Part shown: positions 6,514 through 14,770 of the stretch, piece after piece
Numbering within the stretch: position 1 is the first letter of the stretch
How the letters are laid out: every line of letters begins with the position of its first letter
Source: Candidatus Peregrinibacteria bacterium CG10_big_fil_rev_8_21_14_0_10_42_8
GTDB lineage: Bacteria; Patescibacteriota; Gracilibacteria; Peribacterales; Peribacteraceae
Direction: 5' to 3'
NCBI GenBank assembly: GCA_002772815.1
Contig: PFDQ01000019.1
Location: forward strand, 1-33,651
Length of the DNA: 33,651 nt
The notes under the pieces: model-generated
The model's input: the letters and a program-made list of their open reading frames with translations, nothing else
Told to the model about the DNA's origin: nothing
Database searches by the model: none
Made by a program: the position numbers and the translations under genes

Positions 6514-7428
6514 ATGACTGAACAAGGCGCACATAAACACGTATTAGATAGAGAGCTACGAAAGGCAGAGCTGAAAGAGATAATTGATGAAATGTATCCA
6601 ATACTTGTAGATATTGTTGATGAGAGTAGCTGGGTGCTTCGGGAGGCTTTTACGAGATATGATGGTAATAGAGAGAATTTAGCTATACCCCTTCTCTGTC
6701 ATTCACAGTTTGAAATGTTAGATGCAATGAGTGAATTGTGTAAGGAAGCCATATACCTGCCTGCATACTTACAGTTACGCTCAATACAAGAATCGCATTA
6801 CTATAGTAGATTTTTGGATAAGTCTGGTGATTTATTCCAAAGAAGAGCAATTGCATATGTTTATGAATATCACAGACAATACATGGTTTTAGGGAGAAGG
6901 TTGGAATCGATAAAAGGCGAAGACTCTGATTGGATTGAAAAACATTTAGAGGAGCTTGCAGAAAAAGGGTTTAAAGAGACTATCGATGAACATAAGCGAG
7001 CAAAGAAGGAAAACGGCAATCGTTCTTGCCAGTGGTATTCTCTATTTAATGGACCCGCAAATTTTACCGATTTAACAAAAGAAGTATTGGCACATATACC
7101 GGAAGGTGCGGATGGAAGTGCAGAAGCTAATTCCATAATGTATGGAATGTATTCTCAAGGAATGCATGCTAATGACCACTATATGAGGATATCTTCCAAT
7201 AATGATGGTACTGCAGAAATAAAATCATTTCGCACTTTTAACAAAATTAATGATTTTGTTGTCTGTTATGGTCTGGCTGCACGTATGACTCTTTTTTCTG
7301 TTTCTATCTTACTTCAACGTAATTGTACTAATTCTTTTAAGCGTGGTGTTGATTTATGGATAAATAACTTTCAACCAAGACTTCAAAAACTTGAGAGATT
7401 CACACCGGAAGAAGAGGTTAATGAATAA
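6514..7428 (+). CDS. DUF5677-like protein in defence island
   Basis: A 304-residue, mainly helical, soluble protein. An early segment AIPLLCHSQFEMLDAM (about residues 54-69) and a later segment SIMYGMYSQGMHANDHYMR (about 203-221) match the two conserved blocks (Arg/Ser-x-Glu and Tyr...Ser...His) that I associate with DUF5677, a family of unknown function common beside phage-defence and toxin genes. No membrane segment or nuclease motif is visible. The start at 6514 was preferred to 6493 because a TATATT -10 box ends six bases before it. The stop lies one base from that of the opposing 45-residue gene. Function is unknown. Confidence 0.65.
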   Translation: MTEQGAHKHVLDRELRKAELKEIIDEMYPILVDIVDESSWVLREAFTRYDGNRENLAIPLLCHSQFEMLDAMSELCKEAIYLPAYLQLRSIQESHYYSRFLDKSGDLFQRRAIAYVYEYHRQYMVLGRRLESIKGEDSDWIEKHLEELAEKGFKETIDEHKRAKKENGNRSCQWYSLFNGPANFTDLTKEVLAHIPEGADGSAEANSIMYGMYSQGMHANDHYMRISSNNDGTAEIKSFRTFNKINDFVVCYGLAARMTLFSVSILLQRNCTNSFKRGVDLWINNFQPRLQKLERFTPEEEVNE

Positions 7429-7429
7429 G

Positions 7430-7567
7430 CTATCTTGAGAAATAGTCATCCAGGAACTTATTGCAGAACAGACGTATGCCTTGCAGAAGCTCCTCAAGCT
7501 CCTCATCGGAACTGGTTGTGTCTCCAAGCATCTTTCGACATTCAGCAACGGTTAAGGGTTTTGTCAT
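7430..7567 (-). CDS. 45-residue acidic small protein, last gene of toxin-nuclease operon
   Basis: The frame MTKPLTVAECRKML...DEELEELLQGIRLF...DDYFSR starts at ATG 7567, ten bases after the stop of the DUF2779 nuclease gene and on the same strand. Composition is helical and acidic. The pattern LTVAECRKMLG-x5-DEELEELL resembles the tiny helical proteins that often accompany recombinase and toxin genes in Patescibacteria mobile regions. It could be an antitoxin-like or regulatory peptide, but the sequence does not show this. The longer frame starting at 7618 overlaps the upstream gene and is less likely. Confidence 0.5.
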   Translation of the reverse strand: MTKPLTVAECRKMLGDTTSSDEELEELLQGIRLFCNKFLDDYFSR

Positions 7568-7577
7568 AGGTAAGGGG

Positions 7578-9065
7578 CTATATAAGTTGTAATGCTCTCC
7601 ATATCTCCACCATAGCAATGGTATCCAGCTTGCAGTACTCCAGAAGGTTTGCAGCTATGTTTTTCTGCTCCTGCTCACTTAATCCATCAAACATCATCTG
7701 TTTCCATACACTGCACGCCATACCTCCATCACTTACTACTAGGTCTGTATAGCTTAAGTCAGGTACGAGTACAGGCAGTACAGCTTTAATAGAGCTACTA
7801 CCTTTGAAGTCTTTGTGTACGTAATGCTGCTTACTAAAGATTTCCATTAAGTCGTAGAAGCGATTATTTACGCCATGTAGGAACTCGGCTAGCTCTGGTA
7901 CGAAATTCGCTAGGTCTTCGTTGCACTTACCTTCAAACTTCTTATTCCAGACAATGACAGTACCGGTGTCTCCTATATCTGCTCGTAGCTTTTCTGCCAG
8001 TGGCTTCATTGGGTTGTCATCTTTTGTCTGTAGGTACTCGGTATGCACAAGCTCTCCTTCTGGTTCATGCAGGGTATGTAGCGAGTACTGAAATGGCACT
8101 TGTTGGAAGGGGTAACAGCCATCGAATACAGGAATAGCTGCCGGGTAGGTTTCGTAGTCTAGGAAGTAGATAGGGTACTCAATTCTCTGTAGCTCCTCAC
8201 GAATTTTATCTTCGTGAATGATGACATCATTGGTATTCGTTACGTGTACCTGGGGCTGCTGTGTAGAGCTTAATTCGTATTCTTTCGGAATATCGGTAAT
8301 GGATAACCAGTCGTTATCTATCATCTCCTGTAGCTTCTTTGGACTACTACCTATCCGACAAATATCATGCACAGAGTAATCTGGTACATGTGGATGGCAG
8401 TATGCGAAGACAGGACAATGATGATTGCGAGCTTTATAGATGCATTCACATAGTGGTGGTTTGTCGTTTTGCATCACCTTCTTGGCGTTTTCTATGTGTA
8501 ACAGTATGTCCTGCTCCATATTTCCCATCTCTTCCGTAATATCTGACTTTATCAGAAGGTCTATGGGGTCAATTTCTCCGTCTTTCGCAAACTCCTTGTT
8601 TAGCTCTATGAGTTGTACTTTACCGACTGGCATATCAGCCTTCTCAAGTAGGATTTTTTGAAAGCAGGCATCTTGATAGTGGATTTCTTTTTTTACTTCT
8701 TTTGAGGTTGTTCCTTTCACCTCATTTACTATCCAGTATGAGTTTTCTTCATCCCATTCCAGAATATCGACCATTGCGTATAAGCCATCTGCTTCAAAAG
8801 TTGCTTGAAAGATTACCTTTGTCTCTGCATCAAGGAGATTCTTTGTATCTTCCACAGCTTGTACTTCTCTAGAAGTGACCAAAGTTCCACTGGGATACAG
8901 CTTACGAGCCCACTGCTCTACTTCTATACCTTGCTCAACAATCTGCTTCTCAAAGTCACTCAAGGGTATCTTCTCTACCTCCTCTGGTTTGTTCTTGCGT
9001 AACCAAAAGTGCGTAGGACACTGCATGTACGCCAAGAAGTCTGTTTTAGAGATGTGGGAAGCCAT
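7578..9065 (-). CDS. DUF2779 protein: Cas4/RecB-like nuclease plus DEDD exonuclease-like domain
   Basis: A 495-residue protein with two nuclease-like halves. The N-terminal half begins SKTDFLAYMQCPTHFWL, the entry cysteine of Cas4/RecB-type nucleases; it continues with IVNEVKGTTS (the E-x-K block) and a cluster CECIYKARNHHCPVFAYC (about residues 220-240) likely to bind an iron-sulfur cluster. The C-terminal half has FLDYETYP (about 318), VWNKKFEG (about 389), FYDLMEIF and YCKLDTIAMVE (about 480), the acidic pattern of DEDD/RNase H-fold exonucleases assigned to DUF2779. It probably degrades or processes nucleic acid. The start at 9065 is seven bases after the toxin stop; a longer start would overlap the toxin. 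A truncated paralogue lies at 10307-10609. Confidence 0.8.
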   Translation of the reverse strand: MASHISKTDFLAYMQCPTHFWLRKNKPEEVEKIPLSDFEKQIVEQGIEVEQWARKLYPSGTLVTSREVQAVEDTKNLLDAETKVIFQATFEADGLYAMVDILEWDEENSYWIVNEVKGTTSKEVKKEIHYQDACFQKILLEKADMPVGKVQLIELNKEFAKDGEIDPIDLLIKSDITEEMGNMEQDILLHIENAKKVMQNDKPPLCECIYKARNHHCPVFAYCHPHVPDYSVHDICRIGSSPKKLQEMIDNDWLSITDIPKEYELSSTQQPQVHVTNTNDVIIHEDKIREELQRIEYPIYFLDYETYPAAIPVFDGCYPFQQVPFQYSLHTLHEPEGELVHTEYLQTKDDNPMKPLAEKLRADIGDTGTVIVWNKKFEGKCNEDLANFVPELAEFLHGVNNRFYDLMEIFSKQHYVHKDFKGSSSIKAVLPVLVPDLSYTDLVVSDGGMACSVWKQMMFDGLSEQEQKNIAANLLEYCKLDTIAMVEIWRALQLI

Positions 9066-9072
9066 AATTGGG

Positions 9073-9423
9073 TTAATTGAATTGAGATAAGTAGTCATTA
9101 ATTCGTTGTTTATCCTCTCTGTGACTCTCACTCTTGATATATAGCTCAATGAAGATGATTTCTATCGAATCCTCATGTCTAGCGTAAATAACACGAAACT
9201 TATTACCACGAAGAGTGGTACAAGGCATTTTAGCTTTATAGACGCTGACATCACCCTGTGCCTTTAGCAGGGTGTAGTTTTTATTTGTTCCTGGGAAACC
9301 GTTATCCTCTTCTAGTTTCAGAGTAAATTTGCAAAATCGTTCTATATCCAACTCAAGGCTCCGAAACTTTTTAATAAGCTTCTTGCATTCACTTTGGCAT
9401 TGGCTGGTAAAGCTATAACTCAT
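9073..9423 (-). CDS. RelE/ParE-fold toxin-like protein
   Basis: A 116-residue basic protein starting MSYSFTSQC at 9423. The end has GNKFRVIYARH, then IEIIFIELYIKSE and RINDYLSQF, the strand-helix pattern of RelE/HigB mRNA interferases or ParE gyrase poisons. The ATG overlaps the stop of the antitoxin gene by 11 bases (ATGAGTTATAG), a translational coupling common in toxin-antitoxin operons. The longer frame from 9480 would intrude 68 bases into the antitoxin and is unlikely. The target is unknown. RelE-type catalytic basic residues are plausible (R, K and H near the end) but cannot be assigned by eye. Confidence 0.7.
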   Translation of the reverse strand: MSYSFTSQCQSECKKLIKKFRSLELDIERFCKFTLKLEEDNGFPGTNKNYTLLKAQGDVSVYKAKMPCTTLRGNKFRVIYARHEDSIEIIFIELYIKSESHREDKQRINDYLSQFN

Positions 9424-10204
9424 CGTCTTCGTCGCGTACGGAAAATTCTGAATCACGGTAGAAAACGGATTCGTAATCAATTACTTCTCCCATTTCATGA
9501 ACTTTCCATGGAACATCTTTATGGGAGTATTCGCTAATATCCGTCGCTGTTTTATCAGAAAGTCTCTGTAGGACATCATCTATCATTCCTACTTCATGAG
9601 CCTTCAATAAACGAAGGTTAGGCTTTCTTAAAGGAATGAACTTAATCTGCTCTTTGTCATAGTACTTACCTCTAATTTCTTGTAATTCATCCTCTTCTTT
9701 CATCTGCCCTACTAGTTCTGCAAATTCTACAGGAGCAGGACCTCTTGCTATTTTTTTGTATGTAGCACCAATAAGCTGTTCCTCAAATTTCTCATAGAAA
9801 TCAAAATCACTAAAGTAAAGCAACTTGTAGAGTACAGTCTTCCCAACGTTTGGTTTAGCACCAACTTTGCCTAGTATATATAGCAGTACCTCCTTAAACT
9901 TTTGAACTCTTTCTGGGTCAACTGACAATTGAGGCGTGGGGTCTCTTTCTTCTGTAGAAGTGGTTGCTTCTGCTTTCTCTTCCACTTTTTTTGCAAGGGT
10001 GGATTTAGCAGGCATCTCTCCACTGGAGAGGTTATCTACTGAAATATCAAAAAGCTTCGCACACTGACTAGCTTGAGCCAGTTTGAGGTCTGCCTCACCG
10101 CGTTCAACTTTTGCGATGTGCTGACGGGAAACACCAATAGCTTCAGCAAGCTCCTCTTGGGTATATCCGTTTTGCTCTCGGAGTTGGGTAAGTATGTGGG
10201 GCAT
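9413..10204 (-). CDS. XRE HTH - Panacea (SocA/DUF4065) antitoxin
   Basis: A 263-residue protein. Residues 4-58 form an XRE helix-turn-helix (YTQEELAEAIGVSRQHIAKVERG). A low-complexity linker rich in Lys/Glu/Thr follows, then a Panacea/SocA domain from about residue 100 with GKTVLYKLLYFSDFDFYEKF and the signature KIARGPAPVEF at about 152-162. Panacea domains neutralise diverse toxins. The XRE part probably represses its own promoter, where an inverted repeat lies between -35 and -10. It is the first gene of a four-gene leftward operon. ATG 10204 follows the promoter by about 17 transcribed bases and lacks a good ribosome site. Confidence 0.85.
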   Translation of the reverse strand: MPHILTQLREQNGYTQEELAEAIGVSRQHIAKVERGEADLKLAQASQCAKLFDISVDNLSSGEMPAKSTLAKKVEEKAEATTSTEERDPTPQLSVDPERVQKFKEVLLYILGKVGAKPNVGKTVLYKLLYFSDFDFYEKFEEQLIGATYKKIARGPAPVEFAELVGQMKEEDELQEIRGKYYDKEQIKFIPLRKPNLRLLKAHEVGMIDDVLQRLSDKTATDISEYSHKDVPWKVHEMGEVIDYESVFYRDSEFSVRDEDDEL

Positions 10205-10227
10205 AGGAAGGGGGGAAGTCGTTTGAC

Positions 10228-10255
10228 TTTATCACTATGTTAATAATAGTGTCAA
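10228..10255 (-). promoter_or_regulatory. Promoter and operator of the Panacea toxin-antitoxin operon
   Basis: Minus strand: perfect TTGACA (10255-10250), 16 bases, GATAAA (10233-10228). The inverted repeat CACTAT-N7-ATAGTG (10233-10251) fills the spacer and touches both boxes, as expected for XRE autorepression. A second perfect repeat, TGTTATT-ttt-AATAACA (10261-10277), lies just upstream and may be another site. Confidence 0.6.
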
Positions 10256-10306
10256 TGTCTTGTTATTTTTAATAACATGTACTAATATAAAAGCCATGGA
10301 ATATCT

Positions 10307-10609
10307 TCAGCGAATCATCGCATACAGCCCTTCGGCTGCAAATGTCGCTTGAAAGATTTGTGTTTCTCCTGCATCCAGTAGAGCTTTCGTATCTTCTACA
10401 GCTTGTAGATCTCTTGTTTCTATGAGTTTACCCTTCGGGAAAAGTTTTCGTGCCCACTGTTCTACTTCTATTCCCTGCTCAATGATCTGCTGCTGGAAGT
10501 CGCTTATGGGCAGTCTTGCTACCACTTCTGGCTTGTGCTTTTCGAGCCAAAAATAGGCAGAACACTGCAAATAGTGCAAAAATTGGGTTTTAGAGGTGTG
10601 TGAGTGCAT
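10307..10609 (-). pseudogene. Truncated second copy of the DUF2779 nuclease gene
   Basis: The 100-residue frame (start MHSHTSKTQFL) is about two thirds identical by eye to residues 1-98 of the nuclease at 7578-9065. The match includes the entry cysteine region and the block EQGIEVEQWARKL. It ends abruptly after GLYAMIR, where the intact gene continues GLYAMVDILEWDE. The catalytic E-x-K, the iron-sulfur cysteines and the whole DEDD half are missing, so it cannot be an active nuclease. A TACACT box ends eight bases before the ATG, so it may still be transcribed. It is either a remnant of a replaced operon copy or a short regulator using the N-terminal fold. Confidence 0.8.
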
Positions 10610-10822
10610 GGCTTTGTAGTGTAGCTATGTATTACTGATATATGAAGCGCACTAGGAAAAAAGCGAACACTGCAGAGACTGCAAAAAGACTTTACGCTAC
10701 TACAAGGACTGGAAAGCACTTGTACACATGGATGGCTCCAGCAAGTAGAACATTGTCTGCATGAATTTGCCGCGTGTAAGCCCCTTTCTTTTGATGTAAA
10801 AAACTGCTTAACTATTTAACAT
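10610..10822. other. Spacer with decayed coding-like sequence before the restriction gene
   Basis: No intact gene is visible. Plus strand 10644-10819 is an open frame of about 55 codons that ends with TAA four bases before the next ATG and reads like protein (LQRLQKDFTLLQGLE, then CLHEFAACKP), but it has no ATG. A competing 40-codon basic ORF starts at ATG 10642 with TATTAC (10630-10635) six bases before it. Neither matches a family I know. The stretch may be the 3' end of a gene deleted when the island rearranged. TATTTA (10813-10818) is a weak -10 for the restriction gene. Confidence 0.3.
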
Positions 10823-13800
10823 ATGAGCCAAGTGATCCAAAATTATTTAACGCAAATAGAAGGACTCTTAAAAAGCGGACAGGCTACTGAGCATTCATAC
10901 CGTCCTGCTCTTAAAGATGTTTTTACAGAGATTACACAGCTCTATGTAGTGAATGAGCCAAAAAGGAGTAAGCATGGAGCACCAGATTTTATCTTTGTGA
11001 ATTCATCAGAAGCACCTGTGTGTTGGGCAGAGGCAAAAGATATTGGTGTATCGCTGGATAAGATTGAAAAGAGCGAACAAATGAATCGCTATTATGGTTA
11101 CGCAAACCTCATTCTAACAGATGGTTTGGAGTTTCGATTTTATAAAAACGGTGAGAAGTATGGCGATCCAATTGCTATAGCTATATATACAAATGGTGCA
11201 TTCGTTCGAAAAGAGCAGTCGTATGAACTTTTTACTCGAAAATTAGCAGACTTCATAGCAGCCCCTATTGATTCTATTCGTAGCTCTGCACAGCTTGCCA
11301 AAATAATGGGAGGAAAGGGCAGAAGACTCCGAGATAACATCATTGAAATGCTATCAGATGATTTTAGAGAAAAACATGGAAATAAAACCAAAGAAATTGA
11401 AGGTATTAAAGAGGTATTGACCAAGAATCTCATACACGACCTAGATACACCTCAATTTGCCGACATTTACGCTCAAACTCTTGTTTATGGGTTGTTTGTT
11501 GCAAGGTATCACGATGACACACCAGAAGATTTTACTCGGGCAGAGGCACGAGATAGGATTCCTGCTAGTAATAAGTTTCTTCAGCAATTCTTCGATCATA
11601 TTGCAGGAACGAATTTTGAAAAAAGACTTTCATATATTGTCGATGAACTTTGTGATGTTTTTGCTCACAGTAATGTACATGACATAGTGCATGGCTTGTA
11701 TCAAAAAAAAGAAGATACACATGATCCAATCATTCACTTTTATGAAGATTTCTTGAGTGAATATGATCCTGCATTACGTAAGCAAAGAGGGGTATTTTAT
11801 ACCCCTCTTCCTATCGTGCGGTACATCGTAAAAAGTGTTGATAGCATTTTAAAATCCCATTTTGGATTACCTGAAGGCTTAGCAGATACCTCCAAAGTAG
11901 AGTACAACTACACAGAGCAGGGGAAAACAAGTAAGAAACAAGTTCATCGTGTGCAAATACTCGATCCTGCAACTGGCACTGGAACATTTTTAAACGAAAC
12001 TATTCTACATCTTTATAAAAAATTTGAAGGACAGGAAGCTTTGTGGAAGCAATACGCAAAAGAACACCTTGTACCACGGCTTAATGGGTTTGAGTTGATG
12101 ATGGCAAGTTATACCATTGCACACCTAAAGCTCAGTATGACTCTTGCAGAAACAGGAGTAGATGACTTACCAAGCCGTCTGCGTGTGTTTTTAACCAATA
12201 GTTTAGAAGCACCAAGTGATGAACAACCAAACCTGTTTACCTTAGGATTGCAAGGAGCATTAAATGAAGAGTCTGCAGCAGCAGATGAGATAAAGAGGAA
12301 TTTACCAATTATGGTTGTCATGGGGAACCCTCCGTATAGTGTGAGTTCATCAAACAAAGGTAAGTGGATAATTGACCTCACAAAAATGTATAAAGAAGGC
12401 TTGCAAGAAAAAAGCTACAACGCTCTCTCGGATGACTATGTGAAATTCATTTGCTTTGCTCAGCATCTCATCGATAACAATAAACAGGGGATAGTCGCCA
12501 TGATTACCAATAATTCTTTTATTGATGGATTAGTTCACAGGAAAATGCGTGAAAGTTTATTACAATCTTTTGATGATATATATATTCTCGATTTACATGG
12601 CAACAGTAAAAAGAAAGAGGTCGCACCAGATGGAGGAAAAGATGAGAACGTGTTTGATATTATGCAGGGAGTTAGTATCAATATTTTTGTGAAAACTGGA
12701 AAGAAGAAAAAGAATGAACTCGGAAAAGTGCATCACATAGATTTGTTTGGAAAACGAGACGCAAAGTACAAATGGCTAACAGAACATAATGTAAAAAATT
12801 CTCATTGGCAGGAATTGGAAGCATCAAAGCCAAATTATTTTTTTGTGCCGAAGGATTTCTCACAGGAAAAAGATTATAATGATGGTCTAAGTTTAGATGA
12901 ATTGTTTTCACTTCTTTCTAGCGGCTTAACGACATTTAAAGATGATTTGGTTGTATCGTTTGAATCTGAAAAAATAAATTGCTTGATACAAGAGCTTCAA
13001 AGTGAAAAAGAATCTGAGCTAAGAGTTCGGTACAACTTAAAGGATACTCGAGATTGGAAGTTGGCTAATGTTATTAATGATCTAAAAAATGCTAGCATTG
13101 AAAAAGTGTCCTACAGACCCTTTGACGTTCGTCATGTTTTGTATTCCCCAAATTCCAAAGGGGTTATTTCATATCCCCGATATGAAGTGATGAGTCACTC
13201 ACTTAAAAAAAATATTGCTTTATTGGCATGCAAAAGACAAACATCTTCTGATTTTTATCATGTATTTGTGACTGACACAATCTCTGAGCGTTGTTCCGTT
13301 TCACTTCAAACTGGAGAATTATCATACCACTTTCCTTTGTACCTCTACCCAGAACCAGATTCACTTGAAACCAAACGCAGACCAAATCTTGATCAGAAAA
13401 TCATTGACCAAATTGCGAAAAAGTTACAACTAGAATGGTTAGAAGATGGTAGAGGAAACGGTACATCTACCTTTGCACCTGAAGATATTTTCGATTACAT
13501 CTACGCCATTCTCCATAGTCCGACCTACAGAGAACGGTACAAAGAATTTCTTAAAATAGATTTTCCTCGAGTGCCATTTACGAGTAACAAAGAGTTGTTT
13601 TGGAAGCTTGTAGATTTAGGACGAGAAGTGAGACTGTATCATCTTATGGAATATGCTAAGTCTTCTGATTTCATCACAAAGTATATGGGTGACGGTGATA
13701 ATGTTGTCAGTAAGAAATTGAAATATCAAGACAAGAAGGTTTGGATAAACGATAATCAGTACTTTGAAGGAGTACCAGAAATAGCATGGAATTTTTACAT

Positions 13801-13972
13801 TGGCGGGTATCAGCCTGCGCAAAAGTGGTTGAGAGATCGTAAAGAAAGAGAACTAAGTTATGACGACATAATCCATTATCAAAAAATAATTGTTGCACTT
13901 GTAAATACAGATCGACTTATGAAAGAGATAGACCAAGAATTGGAGCGTTTTGGTGGTTTTCCTATCAAATAA
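10823..13972 (+). CDS. Single-chain type ISP/IIG-like restriction-modification enzyme
   Basis: A 1049-residue protein joining a nuclease and an adenine methyltransferase. The N-terminus has a PD-(D/E)xK nuclease signature: PD at residues 54-55 and EAK at 70-72. The methyltransferase core has motif I DPATGTGTF (about 380) and the catalytic NPPY motif (about 501). The C-terminal half is likely the DNA-recognition part seen in type ISP LlaBIII-like proteins. The large helicase domain of true type ISP enzymes is absent, so it may act like a type IIG enzyme that cuts and methylates as one chain. It stands alone on the plus strand, downstream of an odd coding-like remnant. The target sequence cannot be read from the gene. 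Confidence 0.85.
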   Translation: MSQVIQNYLTQIEGLLKSGQATEHSYRPALKDVFTEITQLYVVNEPKRSKHGAPDFIFVNSSEAPVCWAEAKDIGVSLDKIEKSEQMNRYYGYANLILTDGLEFRFYKNGEKYGDPIAIAIYTNGAFVRKEQSYELFTRKLADFIAAPIDSIRSSAQLAKIMGGKGRRLRDNIIEMLSDDFREKHGNKTKEIEGIKEVLTKNLIHDLDTPQFADIYAQTLVYGLFVARYHDDTPEDFTRAEARDRIPASNKFLQQFFDHIAGTNFEKRLSYIVDELCDVFAHSNVHDIVHGLYQKKEDTHDPIIHFYEDFLSEYDPALRKQRGVFYTPLPIVRYIVKSVDSILKSHFGLPEGLADTSKVEYNYTEQGKTSKKQVHRVQILDPATGTGTFLNETILHLYKKFEGQEALWKQYAKEHLVPRLNGFELMMASYTIAHLKLSMTLAETGVDDLPSRLRVFLTNSLEAPSDEQPNLFTLGLQGALNEESAAADEIKRNLPIMVVMGNPPYSVSSSNKGKWIIDLTKMYKEGLQEKSYNALSDDYVKFICFAQHLIDNNKQGIVAMITNNSFIDGLVHRKMRESLLQSFDDIYILDLHGNSKKKEVAPDGGKDENVFDIMQGVSINIFVKTGKKKKNELGKVHHIDLFGKRDAKYKWLTEHNVKNSHWQELEASKPNYFFVPKDFSQEKDYNDGLSLDELFSLLSSGLTTFKDDLVVSFESEKINCLIQELQSEKESELRVRYNLKDTRDWKLANVINDLKNASIEKVSYRPFDVRHVLYSPNSKGVISYPRYEVMSHSLKKNIALLACKRQTSSDFYHVFVTDTISERCSVSLQTGELSYHFPLYLYPEPDSLETKRRPNLDQKIIDQIAKKLQLEWLEDGRGNGTSTFAPEDIFDYIYAILHSPTYRERYKEFLKIDFPRVPFTSNKELFWKLVDLGREVRLYHLMEYAKSSDFITKYMGDGDNVVSKKLKYQDKKVWINDNQYFEGVPEIAWNFYIGGYQPAQKWLRDRKERELSYDDIIHYQKIIVALVNTDRLMKEIDQELERFGGFPIK

Positions 13973-13989
13973 TGATTTTACAAATGACA

Positions 13990-14018
13990 TTGCACATAGG
14001 TATATACCGAGATATAAT
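13990..14018 (+). promoter_or_regulatory. Strong promoter upstream of short terminated RNA
   Basis: TTGCAC (13990-13995), a 17-base spacer and perfect TATAAT (14013-14018). Expected start is near 14025, only about 50 bases before a terminator. Confidence 0.6.
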
Positions 14019-14024
14019 AATATT

Positions 14025-14075
14025 ATCCTCGCCGCTTTATGCGGTTCCCGAGCTGCCCGCGCACTCGGGTTTTTT
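14025..14075 (+). ncRNA. Candidate ~50-nt RNA or attenuated leader before NYN-Fic operon
   Basis: Transcription from the promoter at 13990-14018 would give an RNA of about 50 bases made of two hairpins: CCGC-tttat-GCGG (14032-14044) and CCCGAG-N11-CTCGGG (14047-14069), then six T. It has no start codon for a useful ORF. It may be a small RNA, or a leader whose readthrough controls the NYN and Fic genes. No known RNA family is recognised. Confidence 0.45.
14047..14075 (+). terminator. Rho-independent terminator upstream of NYN gene
   Basis: CCCGAG (14047-14052) pairs with CTCGGG (14064-14069), followed by TTTTTT (14070-14075). It lies 75 bases after the restriction gene stop and 15 bases before the NYN start, so it can end both the restriction gene transcript and the short RNA. 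Confidence 0.75.
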
Positions 14076-14089
14076 ACATACAAAAATAT

Positions 14090-14770
14090 ATGCCAAATAG
14101 AGTCATTGTATTAGTTGATGGCTTTAATCTGTATCATGCTCTAAAAGGTGATAAAAGAACTGCTTCAAAAAGTAAGCATAAGTACAACTGGCGAAGATAC
14201 CATAAGTATAAATGGTTAGATGTGAAAAAAATTGCAGAGTGTTTTTTGCAACACGGTGATGAAGTTACCGCTTCGTATTACTTTACTGCAGTACATTGGG
14301 GTGCAGAAAAGGCGGCAAGGCACAGGCATTATATTGACGCTTTGCAAGCACATTCTATTGAAACTATAGAAGGAGAGTTCAAAAGGCGGGATATAACCTG
14401 TAGGGCAGAAGGGGGTTGTGGAAGAGTATTTGTAAAGCGAGAAGAAAAAAAGACAGATGTAAATATTGCTACGTTTTTATTGGGGCTAGCCAGTGAAGAC
14501 GCTTTTGACAAGGTTGTACTTATTTCTGGAGATAATGATCTCATACCAGCTATAGATTGGCTTAAAAGGCTACAACCAGAAAAGAAATTACATGTAATTA
14601 TTCCTATCAGTCGTTATGCCACTGATGATTTAAAAGATACGTTACATATGCTTGGGTACACCTATTCAGTCATGAAGGAAAAACATCTCAAGAAATCACA
14701 AATGCCAAATAGGATCGAACTTGATGACAAAACTATTCTGAATCCTTACCAATCTAATAATGAAGAATAA
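14090..14770 (+). CDS. NYN-domain (LabA/DUF88-like) PIN-fold ribonuclease
   Basis: A 226-residue protein with all NYN acidic blocks: LVDGFNLYHAL at residues 7-17, KKTDVNIATFLL at about 120-131 and VLISGDNDLIPAI at about 142-154. The aspartates coordinate magnesium in PIN-like ribonucleases. CRAEGGCGRVF (about 103-113) adds a cysteine pair that may help bind metal. Proteins of this type process or degrade RNA and occur in toxin and defence settings. The frame could open at 14039 inside the terminator, but MPNRVIVLVDG at 14090 is the family-like start. TACATA (14075-14080) makes a near-leaderless mRNA possible. It overlaps the Fic gene by 11 bases. Confidence 0.85.
   Translation: MPNRVIVLVDGFNLYHALKGDKRTASKSKHKYNWRRYHKYKWLDVKKIAECFLQHGDEVTASYYFTAVHWGAEKAARHRHYIDALQAHSIETIEGEFKRRDITCRAEGGCGRVFVKREEKKTDVNIATFLLGLASEDAFDKVVLISGDNDLIPAIDWLKRLQPEKKLHVIIPISRYATDDLKDTLHMLGYTYSVMKEKHLKKSQMPNRIELDDKTILNPYQSNNEE

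Noticed and set aside
10642-10764. 40-codon basic ORF with TATTAC six bases before its ATG
   Set aside because: Composition (many Thr, Lys, Arg, Ala) looks like a shadow frame and competes with a more protein-like frame; not called as a gene.
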